Assembly (NCBI GenBank): GCA_040756735.1
Contig: JBFLYC010000010.1
Location: 1-64,000, forward strand
From: JBFLYC01 sp040756735
GTDB taxonomy: Bacteria > Bacillota > DSM-16504 > Desulfitibacterales > Desulfitibacteraceae
Direction of reading: 5' to 3'
Length of the DNA: 64,000 bases
The position numbers were made by a program, and so were the translations under genes. Shown here piece by piece: positions 25,526 through 33,339 of this stretch. Each line of letters starts with the position of its first letter. Positions within the stretch are counted from its first letter, which is position 1. The notes under the pieces are model-generated. The model had not been told where the DNA came from. It was given only the letters and a program-made list of their open reading frames with translations, and did not search any database.

Positions 25526-25786
25526 ATGCCTCAAATTATTCCAATTAGGGACTTGAAAAAAACCAGTGAACTATCGGAATTGTGTCGTAAAGCGAAAGAG
25601 CCGGTGTTTATAACAAAAAATGGATATGGTGATATGGTTATCATGAGTATGGAGACCTACGAGAAAACTATGTTAATGAATGATATTTACAGAAAATTAG
25701 ATGAAGCAGAACAGTCTATTGCTAAAGGTGAAGTGATGGATGGATTTGAATCTTTAAGAAAAACAAGAGAAAAATATGGGTTATAA
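25526..25786 (+). CDS. Phd/YefM-type antitoxin
   Basis: About 86 residues beginning MPQIIPIRDLKKTSELSELC. It has the typical Phd/YefM N-terminal fold (IPIRDLKKTSEL, then EPVFITKNGYGDMVIMSMETYEK), which binds DNA. The C-terminal helix that neutralises the toxin is SIAKGEVMDGFESLRKTREK. ATG 25517 lies inside the ribosome binding site, so ATG 25526 is preferred. The 3' end overlaps the toxin gene by 11 bases. Autoregulation of the upstream promoter is expected from the family. Confidence 0.88.
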   Translation: MPQIIPIRDLKKTSELSELCRKAKEPVFITKNGYGDMVIMSMETYEKTMLMNDIYRKLDEAEQSIAKGEVMDGFESLRKTREKYGL

Positions 25787-26087
25787 ACTTGTTGTTTCAA
25801 AAGAGGCTCATAAGGATATTGATGATATTGTTCATTACATTGCTGTAGAACTTGTTAATCCGACAGCAGCGGCAAGCTTTCTTGACGATGTAGAGAAAAG
25901 CTACTTCGAGGTTGTTAATAACCCACGCATGTATAGCCTATGTCAGGATGCTAGACTCAGTAGAGAAGGATATCGAAAAATTGTTATCAAGAATTATCTT
26001 ATACTATATCGTATTGATGATGAAGCAAAGAAGGTTTTTATTGTTAGAATAATTTATGGTGGCAGCAAATATCCTGAGCTTATATAG
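25776..26087 (+). CDS. RelE/ParE-superfamily toxin
   Basis: A 103-residue basic protein: YKLVVSKEAHKDIDDIVHYI, LVNPTAAASFLDDVEKSYFE, YRKIVIKNYLILYRIDDEAK and FIVRIIYGGSKYPEL. This is the complete ParE/RelE pattern, ending with the usual R-I-hydrophobic-YG segment. Members either inhibit gyrase or cut ribosome-bound mRNA; which applies is not decidable here. It is translated with its antitoxin. Confidence 0.88.
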   Translation: MGYKLVVSKEAHKDIDDIVHYIAVELVNPTAAASFLDDVEKSYFEVVNNPRMYSLCQDARLSREGYRKIVIKNYLILYRIDDEAKKVFIVRIIYGGSKYPELI

Positions 26088-26099
26088 AATATTTGCCCT

Positions 26100-26390
26100 A
26101 TAATCCTAAAAATGGTAGAGGAAAATTTGCTATTATTGATATTACTGAATATGAGAAATTAAAGGCTTCACTAAAGTGATGTCACAGCTTGCCCAAGGAG
26201 AACTGGCCGGGAGAGAGAAAGGATGGATGACAATATACAAACAGATTACCGTTTCCTTGTTTGTGACAATTACTTGATATTTTACAGGTACGAAGATGGA
26301 ATTGTTTTCGTGTCAAGAATCTTATACGGTAGACGGAATTATACGCGTATCCTATTCGGTGATTTGCTGGAGGAGGAGTTTTGGTAACTG
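26100..26390 (+). pseudogene. Decayed second Phd/ParE toxin-antitoxin pair
   Basis: The reading GKFAIIDITEYEKLKASLK, a stop, and in the next frame MSQLAQGELAGREKGWM match the C-terminal half of a Phd-type antitoxin with a frameshift near 26178. After a deletion the plus strand reads DYRFLVCDNYLIFYRYEDGI and VFVSRILYGRRNYTRILFGD, the C-terminal half of a ParE-type toxin, ending at TAA about 26389. Both genes lack their starts. It directly follows the intact pair but is not a copy of it. Confidence 0.7.
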
Positions 26391-26468
26391 TGCTTCAGAC
26401 AAATTTGGACTTGACCAACATCTATTATATCAAAGGTTTAAATCTGCCCGCTGTTTCAGGAAAGTTTC

Positions 26469-27080
26469 CTATAGATTAAAGGTGGGAAATTTTTTCGACA
26501 TGATTTCTTTTAATTGTTTTGTCACCCTATACGGGTTTTCTGCCTCCATAATCAGTGACATTACAGCGATACCATCTACGCCGGTTTCAAGAAGATGGGG
26601 TAGATTTTGCTGATGAATACCTCCTATTGCAATAACAGGAATATTTACCTCTTCCTTTAATGACTGAATCCACTGTATTCCTCTGGGCTTCATTCCTTCT
26701 TTACAACGGGTTTCAAACACATGTCCTGCCAGAAGATAATTAGCTCCGTTTTTTTCAGCGATAACAGCTTCCTCTAATGAATGAACAGAAACCCCTAATA
26801 AACCGTTAAAGGCTGGCTTCTCCTTCAGCATGAAAGAAAAGGGTATGTGACAACCGGCCCCTTCAATTTCTCTAGCAACCTGTAGATTACTATTCACCAT
26901 AAGCTTCACAGGGTGTTTTTGAATACATTCTTTTATTTTCATCGCCATCTTTTTTAACGCTTGAGTAGATAGATCCTTTTCTCTGAGAATAATGGCGTCT
27001 ACCCCTCCTGCCACTGCTTCTTCAATTACTTGATAAAAATTGATTTTGGCAAGTTTTCTATTGGTTACTAAATAGAGCAT
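26469..27080 (-). CDS. tenI: TenI-type thiazole tautomerase (ThiE-like)
   Basis: A 203-residue TIM-barrel protein of the ThiE/TenI family: YLVTNRKL start, AVAGGVDAIILREKDLS, GLLGVSVHSLEEA, YLLAGHVFETRCKEGMKPRG and VIAIGGIHQQNL. The pyrophosphate/Asp-rich motif NDxxDxA of true ThiE is replaced by VNSNLQVAREIEGAG, so it should be the tautomerase TenI, which aromatises the thiazole carboxylate phosphate made by ThiG. It is last in the thi operon and its start touches the thiC stop. Another gene of the operon encodes the true ThiE. Confidence 0.82.
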   Translation of the reverse strand: MLYLVTNRKLAKINFYQVIEEAVAGGVDAIILREKDLSTQALKKMAMKIKECIQKHPVKLMVNSNLQVAREIEGAGCHIPFSFMLKEKPAFNGLLGVSVHSLEEAVIAEKNGANYLLAGHVFETRCKEGMKPRGIQWIQSLKEEVNIPVIAIGGIHQQNLPHLLETGVDGIAVMSLIMEAENPYRVTKQLKEIMSKKFPTFNL

Positions 27081-28393
27081 TAGGCATCTTCCCTTAGCAG
27101 ATTAATATTTTTTCCCTCCATAACTTTGTTCATATTCCTCATAGAACACAATTTTCCACACATAGTACAGCTATCCTCATGCTCCGGTTGTGATTCAGCC
27201 CGGTACCTTCTGGCTTTTTCTGGATCCAAAGCAAGTTGAAACATTTTTTCCCAATTTAACTGCTGACGCGCCCTACTCATGGCATGATCCCATTCTCTGG
27301 CTCCCTTGATATTTTTAGCAATATCACCGGCATGGGCTGCAATTTTCGATGCAATAATTCCCTCTTTCATATCTTCCAGAGTTGGTAATCTAAGGTGTTC
27401 TGCCGGAGTAACATAACAGAGGAAATCTGCACCATGACTGGCTGCAATGGCACCTCCAATGGCACTGGTTATATGATCGTATCCTGGAGCAACGTCCGTA
27501 ACAATGGGGCCTAATACATAAAACGGTGCTCCGTGGCAAAGTTTCTTCTCCAGTACCATATTGGCAGGAATTTCATTAATAGCCATGTGACCGGGTCCTT
27601 CTATCATCACCTGAACATTTTTTTCCCATGCCCTCAAGGTAAGTTCACCCAGTATCATTAATTCTTTAATCTGACTAGCATCTGTTGCATCATGAATGCT
27701 TCCGGGTCTTAAAGCATCTCCTAAACTTAATGTTAAATCATATTCCTGACAAATCTCCAATAATTCATCAAAATATTGATAAAAGGGGTTTTCCTGCTGA
27801 TTTAACTCCATCCAGGCATACATGAGGGAGCCCCCCCTGGAAACAATATTGGTCAATCTTTTGTTTCTTTTGAATGTTGCTGCTGTTTCCCGATTAATCC
27901 CTGCATGGATGGTTGCAAAATCAACCCCATCCCTAGCGTGCTTTTCTACTACCTTCAAAAATTCTTCTGCAGTGATATCCTGAAGCTCCTTATCATAAAA
28001 GCCAACTGCATCGTAAATAGGCACGGTTCCAATCATAGCCGGTGACATTTCCACCAATTTTCTTCGAAAAGCTTCGGTTTTTCCAAAGGAGCTTAAATCC
28101 ATAATGGCCTCTGCCTTCATATCAAGGGCAACCCTTACCTTTTCCAGCTCCTTTACCACATCAGGACAATCCTTGGATATACCCAGATTAACATTGATTT
28201 TTGTGCGTAGTCCCTCACCTACTCCTTCAGGACTTAAATTCTTGTGGTTTTTATTAGCAGGTATAACCACCCTTCCTATTGCTACAAGTTCCCTTAAACG
28301 ATTGACATCTATACCTTCCTTTTCAGCAACAATCTTCATTTCATTTGTAATAATACCTTTTTTGGCTGCATCCATTTGTGTTGTATAACTCAT
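27080..28393 (-). CDS. thiC: Phosphomethylpyrimidine synthase ThiC
   Basis: A 437-residue radical SAM enzyme that converts aminoimidazole ribotide to HMP-phosphate, the pyrimidine half of thiamin. Visible family blocks: NVNLGISKDCPD, EAIMDLSSFGK, DFATIHAGI, SRGGSLMYAWM, EGPGHMAINEIPANM, and the unusual C-terminal cluster motif CTMCGKLCSM (CxxCxxxxC). This is the shorter anaerobe-type ThiC without the N-terminal extension. It lies one base after thiE, on the minus strand. Expression is controlled through the TPP riboswitches at the head of the operon. Confidence 0.96.
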   Translation of the reverse strand: MSYTTQMDAAKKGIITNEMKIVAEKEGIDVNRLRELVAIGRVVIPANKNHKNLSPEGVGEGLRTKINVNLGISKDCPDVVKELEKVRVALDMKAEAIMDLSSFGKTEAFRRKLVEMSPAMIGTVPIYDAVGFYDKELQDITAEEFLKVVEKHARDGVDFATIHAGINRETAATFKRNKRLTNIVSRGGSLMYAWMELNQQENPFYQYFDELLEICQEYDLTLSLGDALRPGSIHDATDASQIKELMILGELTLRAWEKNVQVMIEGPGHMAINEIPANMVLEKKLCHGAPFYVLGPIVTDVAPGYDHITSAIGGAIAASHGADFLCYVTPAEHLRLPTLEDMKEGIIASKIAAHAGDIAKNIKGAREWDHAMSRARQQLNWEKMFQLALDPEKARRYRAESQPEHEDSCTMCGKLCSMRNMNKVMEGKNINLLREDA

Positions 28394-28394
28394 T

Positions 28395-29153
28395 TTATTC
28401 CTCTCCTTCTTTGGGAAGGATTCCTTCCCTGATTTGATTTTTATTAAGTATTTCTCTTATTTCCATTACTTTTTCTTTTATATTTTCAGAAGCTACAATT
28501 TCAGAAATCATAGCAACACAGCTTCCTCCATACTGTTTTACCTGCAGGAGATTCGAAACTGTAATACCACCAATAGCTACATAGGGCAGGGAAATATTTT
28601 CAGATACCCATTTTAAATAATGAAGTCCTTCTGATGCCTCTACATTTTTTTTCGTAGTAGTTGGGAAAATGGGTCCCACCCCTATATAGTCGGCTCCCTT
28701 TTTCACCGCTTCTATAGCTTGCTCTGGATTATGGGTGGATACCCCTACAATCATATGGGGCGCAAGGCGTCTAACTTCCTCCACCGGAAGATCATCCTGT
28801 CCTACGTGAATGCCATCTGCTTTAACGGCCAATGCAATATCCAAATCATCATTGACAATAAAAGTAATCCCTTTATCACGGGTAAGTTTTCTTATTTCTA
28901 GACACTGTTGCAACTTTTCATCCTTGGTTTTATCCTTTTCCCGATATTGTATAATTTCCATACCTGCATCTGCCATTTCCAGAGCCAATTCTACGCTGTT
29001 TTTTCCTTTAGCAAGGGTTTCTCCTGTTATTCCGTAGATATCAGTCTTTGGGAAAAAAGGATGGTAAAACTTTTTTCTTGCTATATCCTCCAATACCCGT
29101 ATGCCCTCAGCCCCTCGATTGACGTTGGCGTCTAATATTCTGTTGATACTCAT
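28395..29153 (-). CDS. thiE: Thiamin phosphate synthase ThiE with a short ThiD2-like N-terminal piece
   Basis: About 252 residues. The part from residue ~36 is a full ThiE: YGITGETL, IIQYREKDKTKDE, FIVNDDLDIALAVKADGIHV, GQDDLP, GVSTHNPEQAIEA, GPIFPTTTKK and VAIGGITVSN. It joins HMP-PP and thiazole phosphate to thiamin phosphate. The first ~30 residues (SINRILDANVNRGAEGIRVL) match the start of the domain fused to ThiE in bidomain proteins, the family described as ThiD2, an HMP-P kinase. Only this short stub remains. ATG 29153 follows GGGAGGAAT, so the longer start at 29174 is not used. No ThiD gene is present in the operon. Confidence 0.9.
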   Translation of the reverse strand: MSINRILDANVNRGAEGIRVLEDIARKKFYHPFFPKTDIYGITGETLAKGKNSVELALEMADAGMEIIQYREKDKTKDEKLQQCLEIRKLTRDKGITFIVNDDLDIALAVKADGIHVGQDDLPVEEVRRLAPHMIVGVSTHNPEQAIEAVKKGADYIGVGPIFPTTTKKNVEASEGLHYLKWVSENISLPYVAIGGITVSNLLQVKQYGGSCVAMISEIVASENIKEKVMEIREILNKNQIREGILPKEGEE

Positions 29154-29164
29154 GTTATTCCTCC

Positions 29165-30268
29165 CTAATCCCACTTCATCCAGTCCTTTAAAATAGGCTG
29201 ATAACCTTTTTTCAAAATAACTTCCTTCATTTCTGCAACACTCCTTGTATCGCCTATTTCAAATTGATCCGTACCTTTATCCGACGTATGTCCCCCAACT
29301 GCTGTAGAAACCCCGGCGGACATTTTCGTCACCCCAAGTGGAATTAAATGATCTCGTAAAAATCGGCTTTCTCGGGTGGAAATGGTTATTCCTGCATAGG
29401 GTAAAAACAGCCTTAATGCTAATAAAATTTGAACCAATGCCCTGTCTTCCACCTTAACCCTTCCTTTAAAACCTCCAGCATGTGGGCGGATCCTCGGTAG
29501 GGAAATACTAATTTCCACATCAGGATATTGATTTTGAAGGTATTGTGCATGTAGTCCTGTAAAAAAGGCTTCCCTTTGCCACTGAGCCAAACCAAGTAAA
29601 GCGCCGATATTTACACTACGAAACTTTGCCTTGCAGGCCCTTTCTGGGGCATTCAGTCGGAAGAGATAATTCGTCTTGGGTCCTCCAATGTGAACTTGGC
29701 GATATACTTGTTTATCGTAAACTTCTTGATAAATGGTTAAGCCATCTACCCCAGCTGCTGCCATCATCCTATACTCTTCTAATTCCAAAGGATAAATTTC
29801 AATGGAAATGGACTGAAAATATTTTTTTAATCGTTTTACCGCCTCCGTTAAATATGAGACGGGAGTCTCCCTTCTAGATTCGCCAGTAAGAATGAGAATA
29901 TGTTTTAAGCCCGTATCTGAGATGGCTTTTGCTTCTTCTTCTATCTCATCAAAAGTTAATTTCCTTCTTGGAATATTTAAATCAAAATTGAAGCTGCAAT
30001 AAATACATTGATTAACACAAAAATTCGATAAATACATGGGGGTATACAAGAGTATTGTTTTTCCGAAATGTTTTATTGATATTTCATGGGCCTTTTGTGC
30101 CATAGTCTCCAGCAGATTCCCCGCAGCCGGAGATAGGAGGGCTAAAAACTCCAAGGCATCCAGTTTTCTTTTTTCAAGTATACGTAAAACATCATTTTCC
30201 TTAACTCCATTTAAGTACTGTAGTATATCGAAAGAATCATACTGATGAAGTTGTTTTTCAAATCCCAT
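29165..30268 (-). CDS. thiH: 2-iminoacetate synthase ThiH
   Basis: A radical SAM enzyme of about 367 residues that cleaves tyrosine to give the dehydroglycine unit of the thiazole. The cluster motif CVNQCIYCSF (CxxxCxxC) lies near residue 83. ILLYTPMYLSNF precedes it and HILILTGESRRETP, IEIYPLELEEY and SISLPRIRPHAGGF follow. Use of ThiH instead of ThiO fits an anaerobic life style. ATG 30268 overlaps the thiG stop (TAATG) behind GAAGGTGAT. Confidence 0.95.
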   Translation of the reverse strand: MGFEKQLHQYDSFDILQYLNGVKENDVLRILEKRKLDALEFLALLSPAAGNLLETMAQKAHEISIKHFGKTILLYTPMYLSNFCVNQCIYCSFNFDLNIPRRKLTFDEIEEEAKAISDTGLKHILILTGESRRETPVSYLTEAVKRLKKYFQSISIEIYPLELEEYRMMAAAGVDGLTIYQEVYDKQVYRQVHIGGPKTNYLFRLNAPERACKAKFRSVNIGALLGLAQWQREAFFTGLHAQYLQNQYPDVEISISLPRIRPHAGGFKGRVKVEDRALVQILLALRLFLPYAGITISTRESRFLRDHLIPLGVTKMSAGVSTAVGGHTSDKGTDQFEIGDTRSVAEMKEVILKKGYQPILKDWMKWD

Positions 30269-31053
30269 TAGCAATCACCTTCGTTTAAAAATCCTGTTAA
30301 AGGTGAGGATGCCTTTGCAAACCTTCCTTGAGGACCCATTTTAGCTAAGTATGCCATGCGCCCTGCTTGAACTGCCAGTGAAAAAGCTTCCGCCATTTTA
30401 ACCGGGTCTTCTGAAGTGGCAATGGCGGTATTCACCAGCACCGCTTCTGCACCCATTTCCATTGCTTCTGCTGCATGGGAAGGTTTCCCAATTCCCGCAT
30501 CAACAATGATAGGAACTTTTATTTCATCAATTAATATTTCTATAAGTTCTCTTGTACGAATTCCCCTATTGGTGCCAATCGGCGCACCTAAAGGCATTAC
30601 GGCAGCAGCGCCTGCAGACTCCATGGCTTTTGCAGCCATTAAATCAGGACTCATGTAGGGAAGAACAATAAATCCTTCCTTTGCCAATACTTCTGTGGCT
30701 TTAATGGTTTCGTAATTATCTGGCAACAAGTACTTTTGATCGGATATCACTTCAATTTTAATCCAATTACCGCATCCCATTGCCCTTGCCAGCCCTGCTA
30801 TACGGATGGCTTCTTCTGCATTTCTGGCACCGGAGGTATTAGGCAGTAAAATACAGTCCTTAGGTATATATTCCAAAATGTTGTCTTCCCTTCCCTCCAA
30901 ATCTACCCGTCTTAATGCCATGGTAACTACTTGTGTTCCGCTTTTTTTAATCACATCCGGCATGATCCCATAACTGGAAAATTTGCCAGTACCAACTAAT
31001 AATCGACTGTTTAAGGTAATACCTCCAATAGATAGTTGATCCATCACTTTCAT
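30268..31053 (-). CDS. thiG: Thiazole synthase ThiG
   Basis: A 261-residue TIM-barrel enzyme that builds the thiazole from DXP, dehydroglycine and ThiS thiocarboxylate. Conserved blocks: SRLLVGTGKFSSY, QVVTMALRRVD, LPNTSGARNAEEAIRIA, WIKIEVISDQKYLLPD with the Schiff-base Lys, MPLGAPIGTNRGIR, PIIVDAGIGKPSHAAEAMEM, and VLVNTAIA. The frame is complete and overlaps thiH by one base. Confidence 0.96.
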   Translation of the reverse strand: MKVMDQLSIGGITLNSRLLVGTGKFSSYGIMPDVIKKSGTQVVTMALRRVDLEGREDNILEYIPKDCILLPNTSGARNAEEAIRIAGLARAMGCGNWIKIEVISDQKYLLPDNYETIKATEVLAKEGFIVLPYMSPDLMAAKAMESAGAAAVMPLGAPIGTNRGIRTRELIEILIDEIKVPIIVDAGIGKPSHAAEAMEMGAEAVLVNTAIATSEDPVKMAEAFSLAVQAGRMAYLAKMGPQGRFAKASSPLTGFLNEGDC

Positions 31054-31058
31054 CTCCT

Positions 31059-31862
31059 CTAATCATTTTCTTTCCCAAGAAGGATTCTTACCACCGTATT
31101 GGCCTGATGATTGGCAGCAATTGCCACTCTAGGAGCCATCAGTCCCCAGCCGGGTTTAGCCTCTGATTCACCGTCTCCAACCAAATAAAATCGTGGATGG
31201 ATCCTTTGGGTTTTAATGGAATTACCGGAATCATATCCAGCCATTCCCGAAGCAGCAACGATGGGTTGTATCATTTTCTTTAACACGGTGTTTACAAGCT
31301 CTGCCTTACATTTGGGATTATCAAAGGCCTCTACGATAACATCCACATCTTGAAAACAGGCTTCTATGTTTTCCTCCTCTAAATACATATTTTTGGTTTC
31401 TACCGTTACAAAGGGATTAATCTGTAACAATAGATCTTTTAAAGCTTCGGTTTTGGGCATACCGATATGCTTTACAAAGTATTGTTGACGATTTAAATTA
31501 CTTGGTTCTACCACATCAAAATCCACCAGTAACAGCTTTCCAATTCCCATCCTTGTTAGGGAAATAGCAACATTAGAGCCTAGTCCTCCTAAGCCAGCAA
31601 TACCAACAGCAGCTTTTTTCATTTTTTCATGTACACCTGGGGTATGGCGGGCAACCAACAGTTTTTCTAATTCTTCCTGTGAAGGAATTTCACCCCTCTG
31701 AATCAGCGTAATTCGGTCCCCCTCCTTAAGAAGATGATCTTCCTTCATTATAAAGCCATTTAATATTACGATGTCGGCATCTTTTTTTGCCCTGTCCCGT
31801 AGTTGAAATACTGACAGCCCTTCCTCCACCTTTTTTTCCTCTTCGTTAATATAGATATTCAT
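31059..31862 (-). CDS. thiF: ThiS adenylyltransferase ThiF with N-terminal beta-grasp domain
   Basis: A 267-residue E1-like enzyme that adenylates ThiS. Residues 1-60 form a ThiS-like beta-grasp domain (VFQLRDRAKKDADIVILNGF, then GDRITLIQRGEIP) that does not end in Gly-Gly. From about 85 the ThiF Rossmann domain begins: GIAGLGGLGSNVAISLTRMG, DVVEPSNLNRQQYF, VEAFDNPKCKAEL. The usual zinc-binding CxxC pairs are absent in this short form, as in clostridial ThiF2-type proteins. It lies one base after thiS. Confidence 0.88.
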   Translation of the reverse strand: MNIYINEEEKKVEEGLSVFQLRDRAKKDADIVILNGFIMKEDHLLKEGDRITLIQRGEIPSQEELEKLLVARHTPGVHEKMKKAAVGIAGLGGLGSNVAISLTRMGIGKLLLVDFDVVEPSNLNRQQYFVKHIGMPKTEALKDLLLQINPFVTVETKNMYLEEENIEACFQDVDVIVEAFDNPKCKAELVNTVLKKMIQPIVAASGMAGYDSGNSIKTQRIHPRFYLVGDGESEAKPGWGLMAPRVAIAANHQANTVVRILLGKEND

Positions 31863-31863
31863 A

Positions 31864-32055
31864 TTAACCTCCTCCTACAAAGCTAACAATTTCCACCTTA
31901 TCTCCCTCATTTAGCACCCTGCTTTTAAATTGTGTCTTATCAACAATTTCATGATTTACTTCCACAACCACCCTATCTTCTTTTAAATTCAGATTCTTTA
32001 ACAACTGATCAATGGTTATAGAAGAATAATCCATCTTTTTTCCGTTTACAACCAC
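31864..32055 (-). CDS. thiS: Sulfur carrier protein ThiS
   Basis: A 63-residue ubiquitin-like carrier (VVNGKKMDYSSITIDQLLKN, NHEIVDKTQF, GDKVEIVSFVGGG) ending in the glycine tail that is thiocarboxylated. The frame is open 30 codons further upstream. GTG 32055 has the ideal ribosome binding site (GGGAGGTG, seven bases before) and gives the family length, so I start there. It is the first gene of the operon behind the two TPP riboswitches. Confidence 0.9.
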   Translation of the reverse strand: MVVNGKKMDYSSITIDQLLKNLNLKEDRVVVEVNHEIVDKTQFKSRVLNEGDKVEIVSFVGGG

Positions 32056-32152
32056 GATTTCACCTCCCATCAAAAGCATTTCTCGATACATTTCTATCGG
32101 TTTGAAAAGATATGCCTTCTTTTCGTATGTAAGGGGTACATACACTTAGGCA

Positions 32153-32183
32153 ATAAAAAATGCAAATCCAAAGGGATTTGCAT
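32153..32183 (-). terminator. Intrinsic terminator of the gene-proximal TPP riboswitch
   Basis: On the minus strand a perfect 10-bp stem (ATGCAAATCC / GGATTTGCAT) with a CTTT loop is followed by a run of T. It lies between the proximal aptamer and thiS. Confidence 0.85.
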
Positions 32184-32207
32184 GAAAATACAAAAATCAC
32201 AATTTAC

Positions 32208-32304
32208 ACACAATCAATCCCTTCGTTGGCATTACCCAAATCAGGTTCTGCGGGTCAGGGATAACATCCCTTTCTCAGCCTATCACTATAAGCTTCCCGT
32301 TGTT
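32208..32304 (-). ncRNA. TPP riboswitch, gene-proximal copy
   Basis: The minus strand shows CTGAGAAAGGGAT, CCCTGACCCGCAGAACCTGA and TTTGGGTAATGCCAACGAAG, the conserved THI-box elements in order. It controls thiS and the following genes through the terminator at 32153-32183. TPP binding should stop transcription, as in other Firmicutes. Confidence 0.93.
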
Positions 32305-32325
32305 TTGTTTATTCATTATTAATAG

Positions 32326-32352
32326 AAAAAGCCCACCACCAAGGTGAGCTAT
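32326..32352 (-). terminator. Intrinsic terminator of the distal TPP riboswitch
   Basis: The minus strand reads AGCTCACC, loop TTGGT, GGTGGGCT, then TTTTTC: an 8-bp stem (one G-T pair) and a U-run between the two aptamers. Confidence 0.8.
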
Positions 32353-32365
32353 TTATAATCCATAA

Positions 32366-32452
32366 AACACTTCCCTACGGTAGTACGAACTACATCAGGT
32401 TCAAAGGGTTAAGCATTGCCTTCTCAGCCCCAAGGGCACCCCTAGCGAACAA
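32366..32452 (-). ncRNA. TPP riboswitch, distal copy
   Basis: The minus strand shows CTAGGGGTGCCCTTGGGGCT, GAGAAGGC, CCCTTTGAACCTGATGTAGT and CGTACTACCGTAGGGAAGTG, a second complete THI-box aptamer. The closing stem CACTTCC with its partner is intact. It precedes its own terminator and lies in series with the second riboswitch. Confidence 0.92.
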
Positions 32453-32560
32453 TATGATGTTTTACAAAATTATTATAACCTATTGAAAAATGATTTTAAA
32501 GTTATCCTGTAATCTTTTTATCGGCCATTGAAATAAATGTTTTAATATCCTCTTCAATAT

Positions 32561-32587
32561 GCCCAAAATCAAGTTTAATTTCACAAA
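32561..32587. repeat. Insertion-sequence end shared with 15627-15653
   Basis: A 27-bp sequence (TGCCCAAAATCAAGTTTAAT then TTCACAA) identical to that at 15627-15653. Here it abuts the stop codon of a transposase tail, so it is the 3' end of that insertion sequence. Confidence 0.6.
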
Positions 32588-32591
32588 ATTC

Positions 32592-32812
32592 CTATCTAAC
32601 TGAAACACGAGCGGTAAGAATAATAGCATCAAGGTGGATGTTGATGGAATGGATAGTAGTCCAAAAGTTCAGGCGTTTTTTACCCCTGGCCCGTGCCTTT
32701 TCCAAACCATAATCAACAAGAACTCTTTTGTTGACACGCTCAACAGAAGTACGATTTTTCATTTCCTGTTTCCACTCATCACTACCACGAGGAACAGGAG
32801 TAAAACAAAATC
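32592..32812 (-). mobile_element. Transposase C-terminal fragment (DDE type)
   Basis: The minus strand reads PRGSDEWKQEMKNRTSVERV, NKRVLVDYGLEKARARGKKR and LNFWTTIHSINIHLDA before the stop at 32592. RTSVERVN with its catalytic-region Glu is the C-terminal signature of IS4/IS1182-like DDE transposases. The N-terminal 80 percent is missing. It is a different protein from the IS1182-type fragment at 1.45-2.08 kb as far as can be compared. Confidence 0.7.
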
Positions 32813-32844
32813 GAGGATGAGAGCATCTCTTGCTCTTATCCTCG
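32812..32844 (-). terminator. Terminator downstream of the PadR gene
   Basis: A 14-bp hairpin (CGAGGATAAGAGCA / TGCTCTCATCCTCG on the minus strand, loop of five) is followed by ATTTTGTTTTA. It lies 30 bp after the PadR stop. Confidence 0.65.
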
Positions 32845-32872
32845 CTAAACCCCCCCAGATAACCCCTCTGAT

Positions 32873-33181
32873 TTAACTTTTGATTTCTTTAAAAAGTTCA
32901 TAAGCCTTTTTTCTTGCCTCAATAAGAATCAAATTACCTGCATCAGTAGTTCTATAATACTTTCTGATTTTACCTTCGACGTTTCGTTCTTCTTTTGATA
33001 GAAACCCCTCAGATTCCATTTTGTGGAGTATTGGATATAAAGTGCCTGCACTAATGTTATAACCATGTTCTTTAAGTTCTTCAAGCATCCATAGACCATA
33101 TATTGGATGTTCTTTTGCATGATGTAATATGTGGATTTGTATAAAGCCTAAAAATAACTTCCTTAATATTTGCTCGTCCAA
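32873..33181 (-). CDS. PadR-family transcriptional regulator
   Basis: A 102-residue winged-helix protein: HILHHAKEHPIYGLWMLEEL, KEHGYNISAGTLYPILHKME and YYRTTDAGNLILIEARKKAY. This is the short PadR type (PadR-s1) with the conserved GTLYPxL recognition helix. PadR proteins usually repress an adjacent efflux or detoxification gene; the neighbour here is gene debris, so the present target is unknown. The frame is complete and a good hairpin terminator follows. Confidence 0.85.
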   Translation of the reverse strand: MDEQILRKLFLGFIQIHILHHAKEHPIYGLWMLEELKEHGYNISAGTLYPILHKMESEGFLSKEERNVEGKIRKYYRTTDAGNLILIEARKKAYELFKEIKS

Positions 33182-33339
33182 ATATAACCCTCCTGATTAT
33201 CCAAAAACGATATCGCGAAATGATAAAAATATTGTAGCAAAGACTTAATATTATTGCAAATACGGACATGCGAGAGGACCAGGTTCTCATTGCTTTTGCA
33301 AAACAATGCCAGAATTGCATTCGCCCTTATGATATTTTC

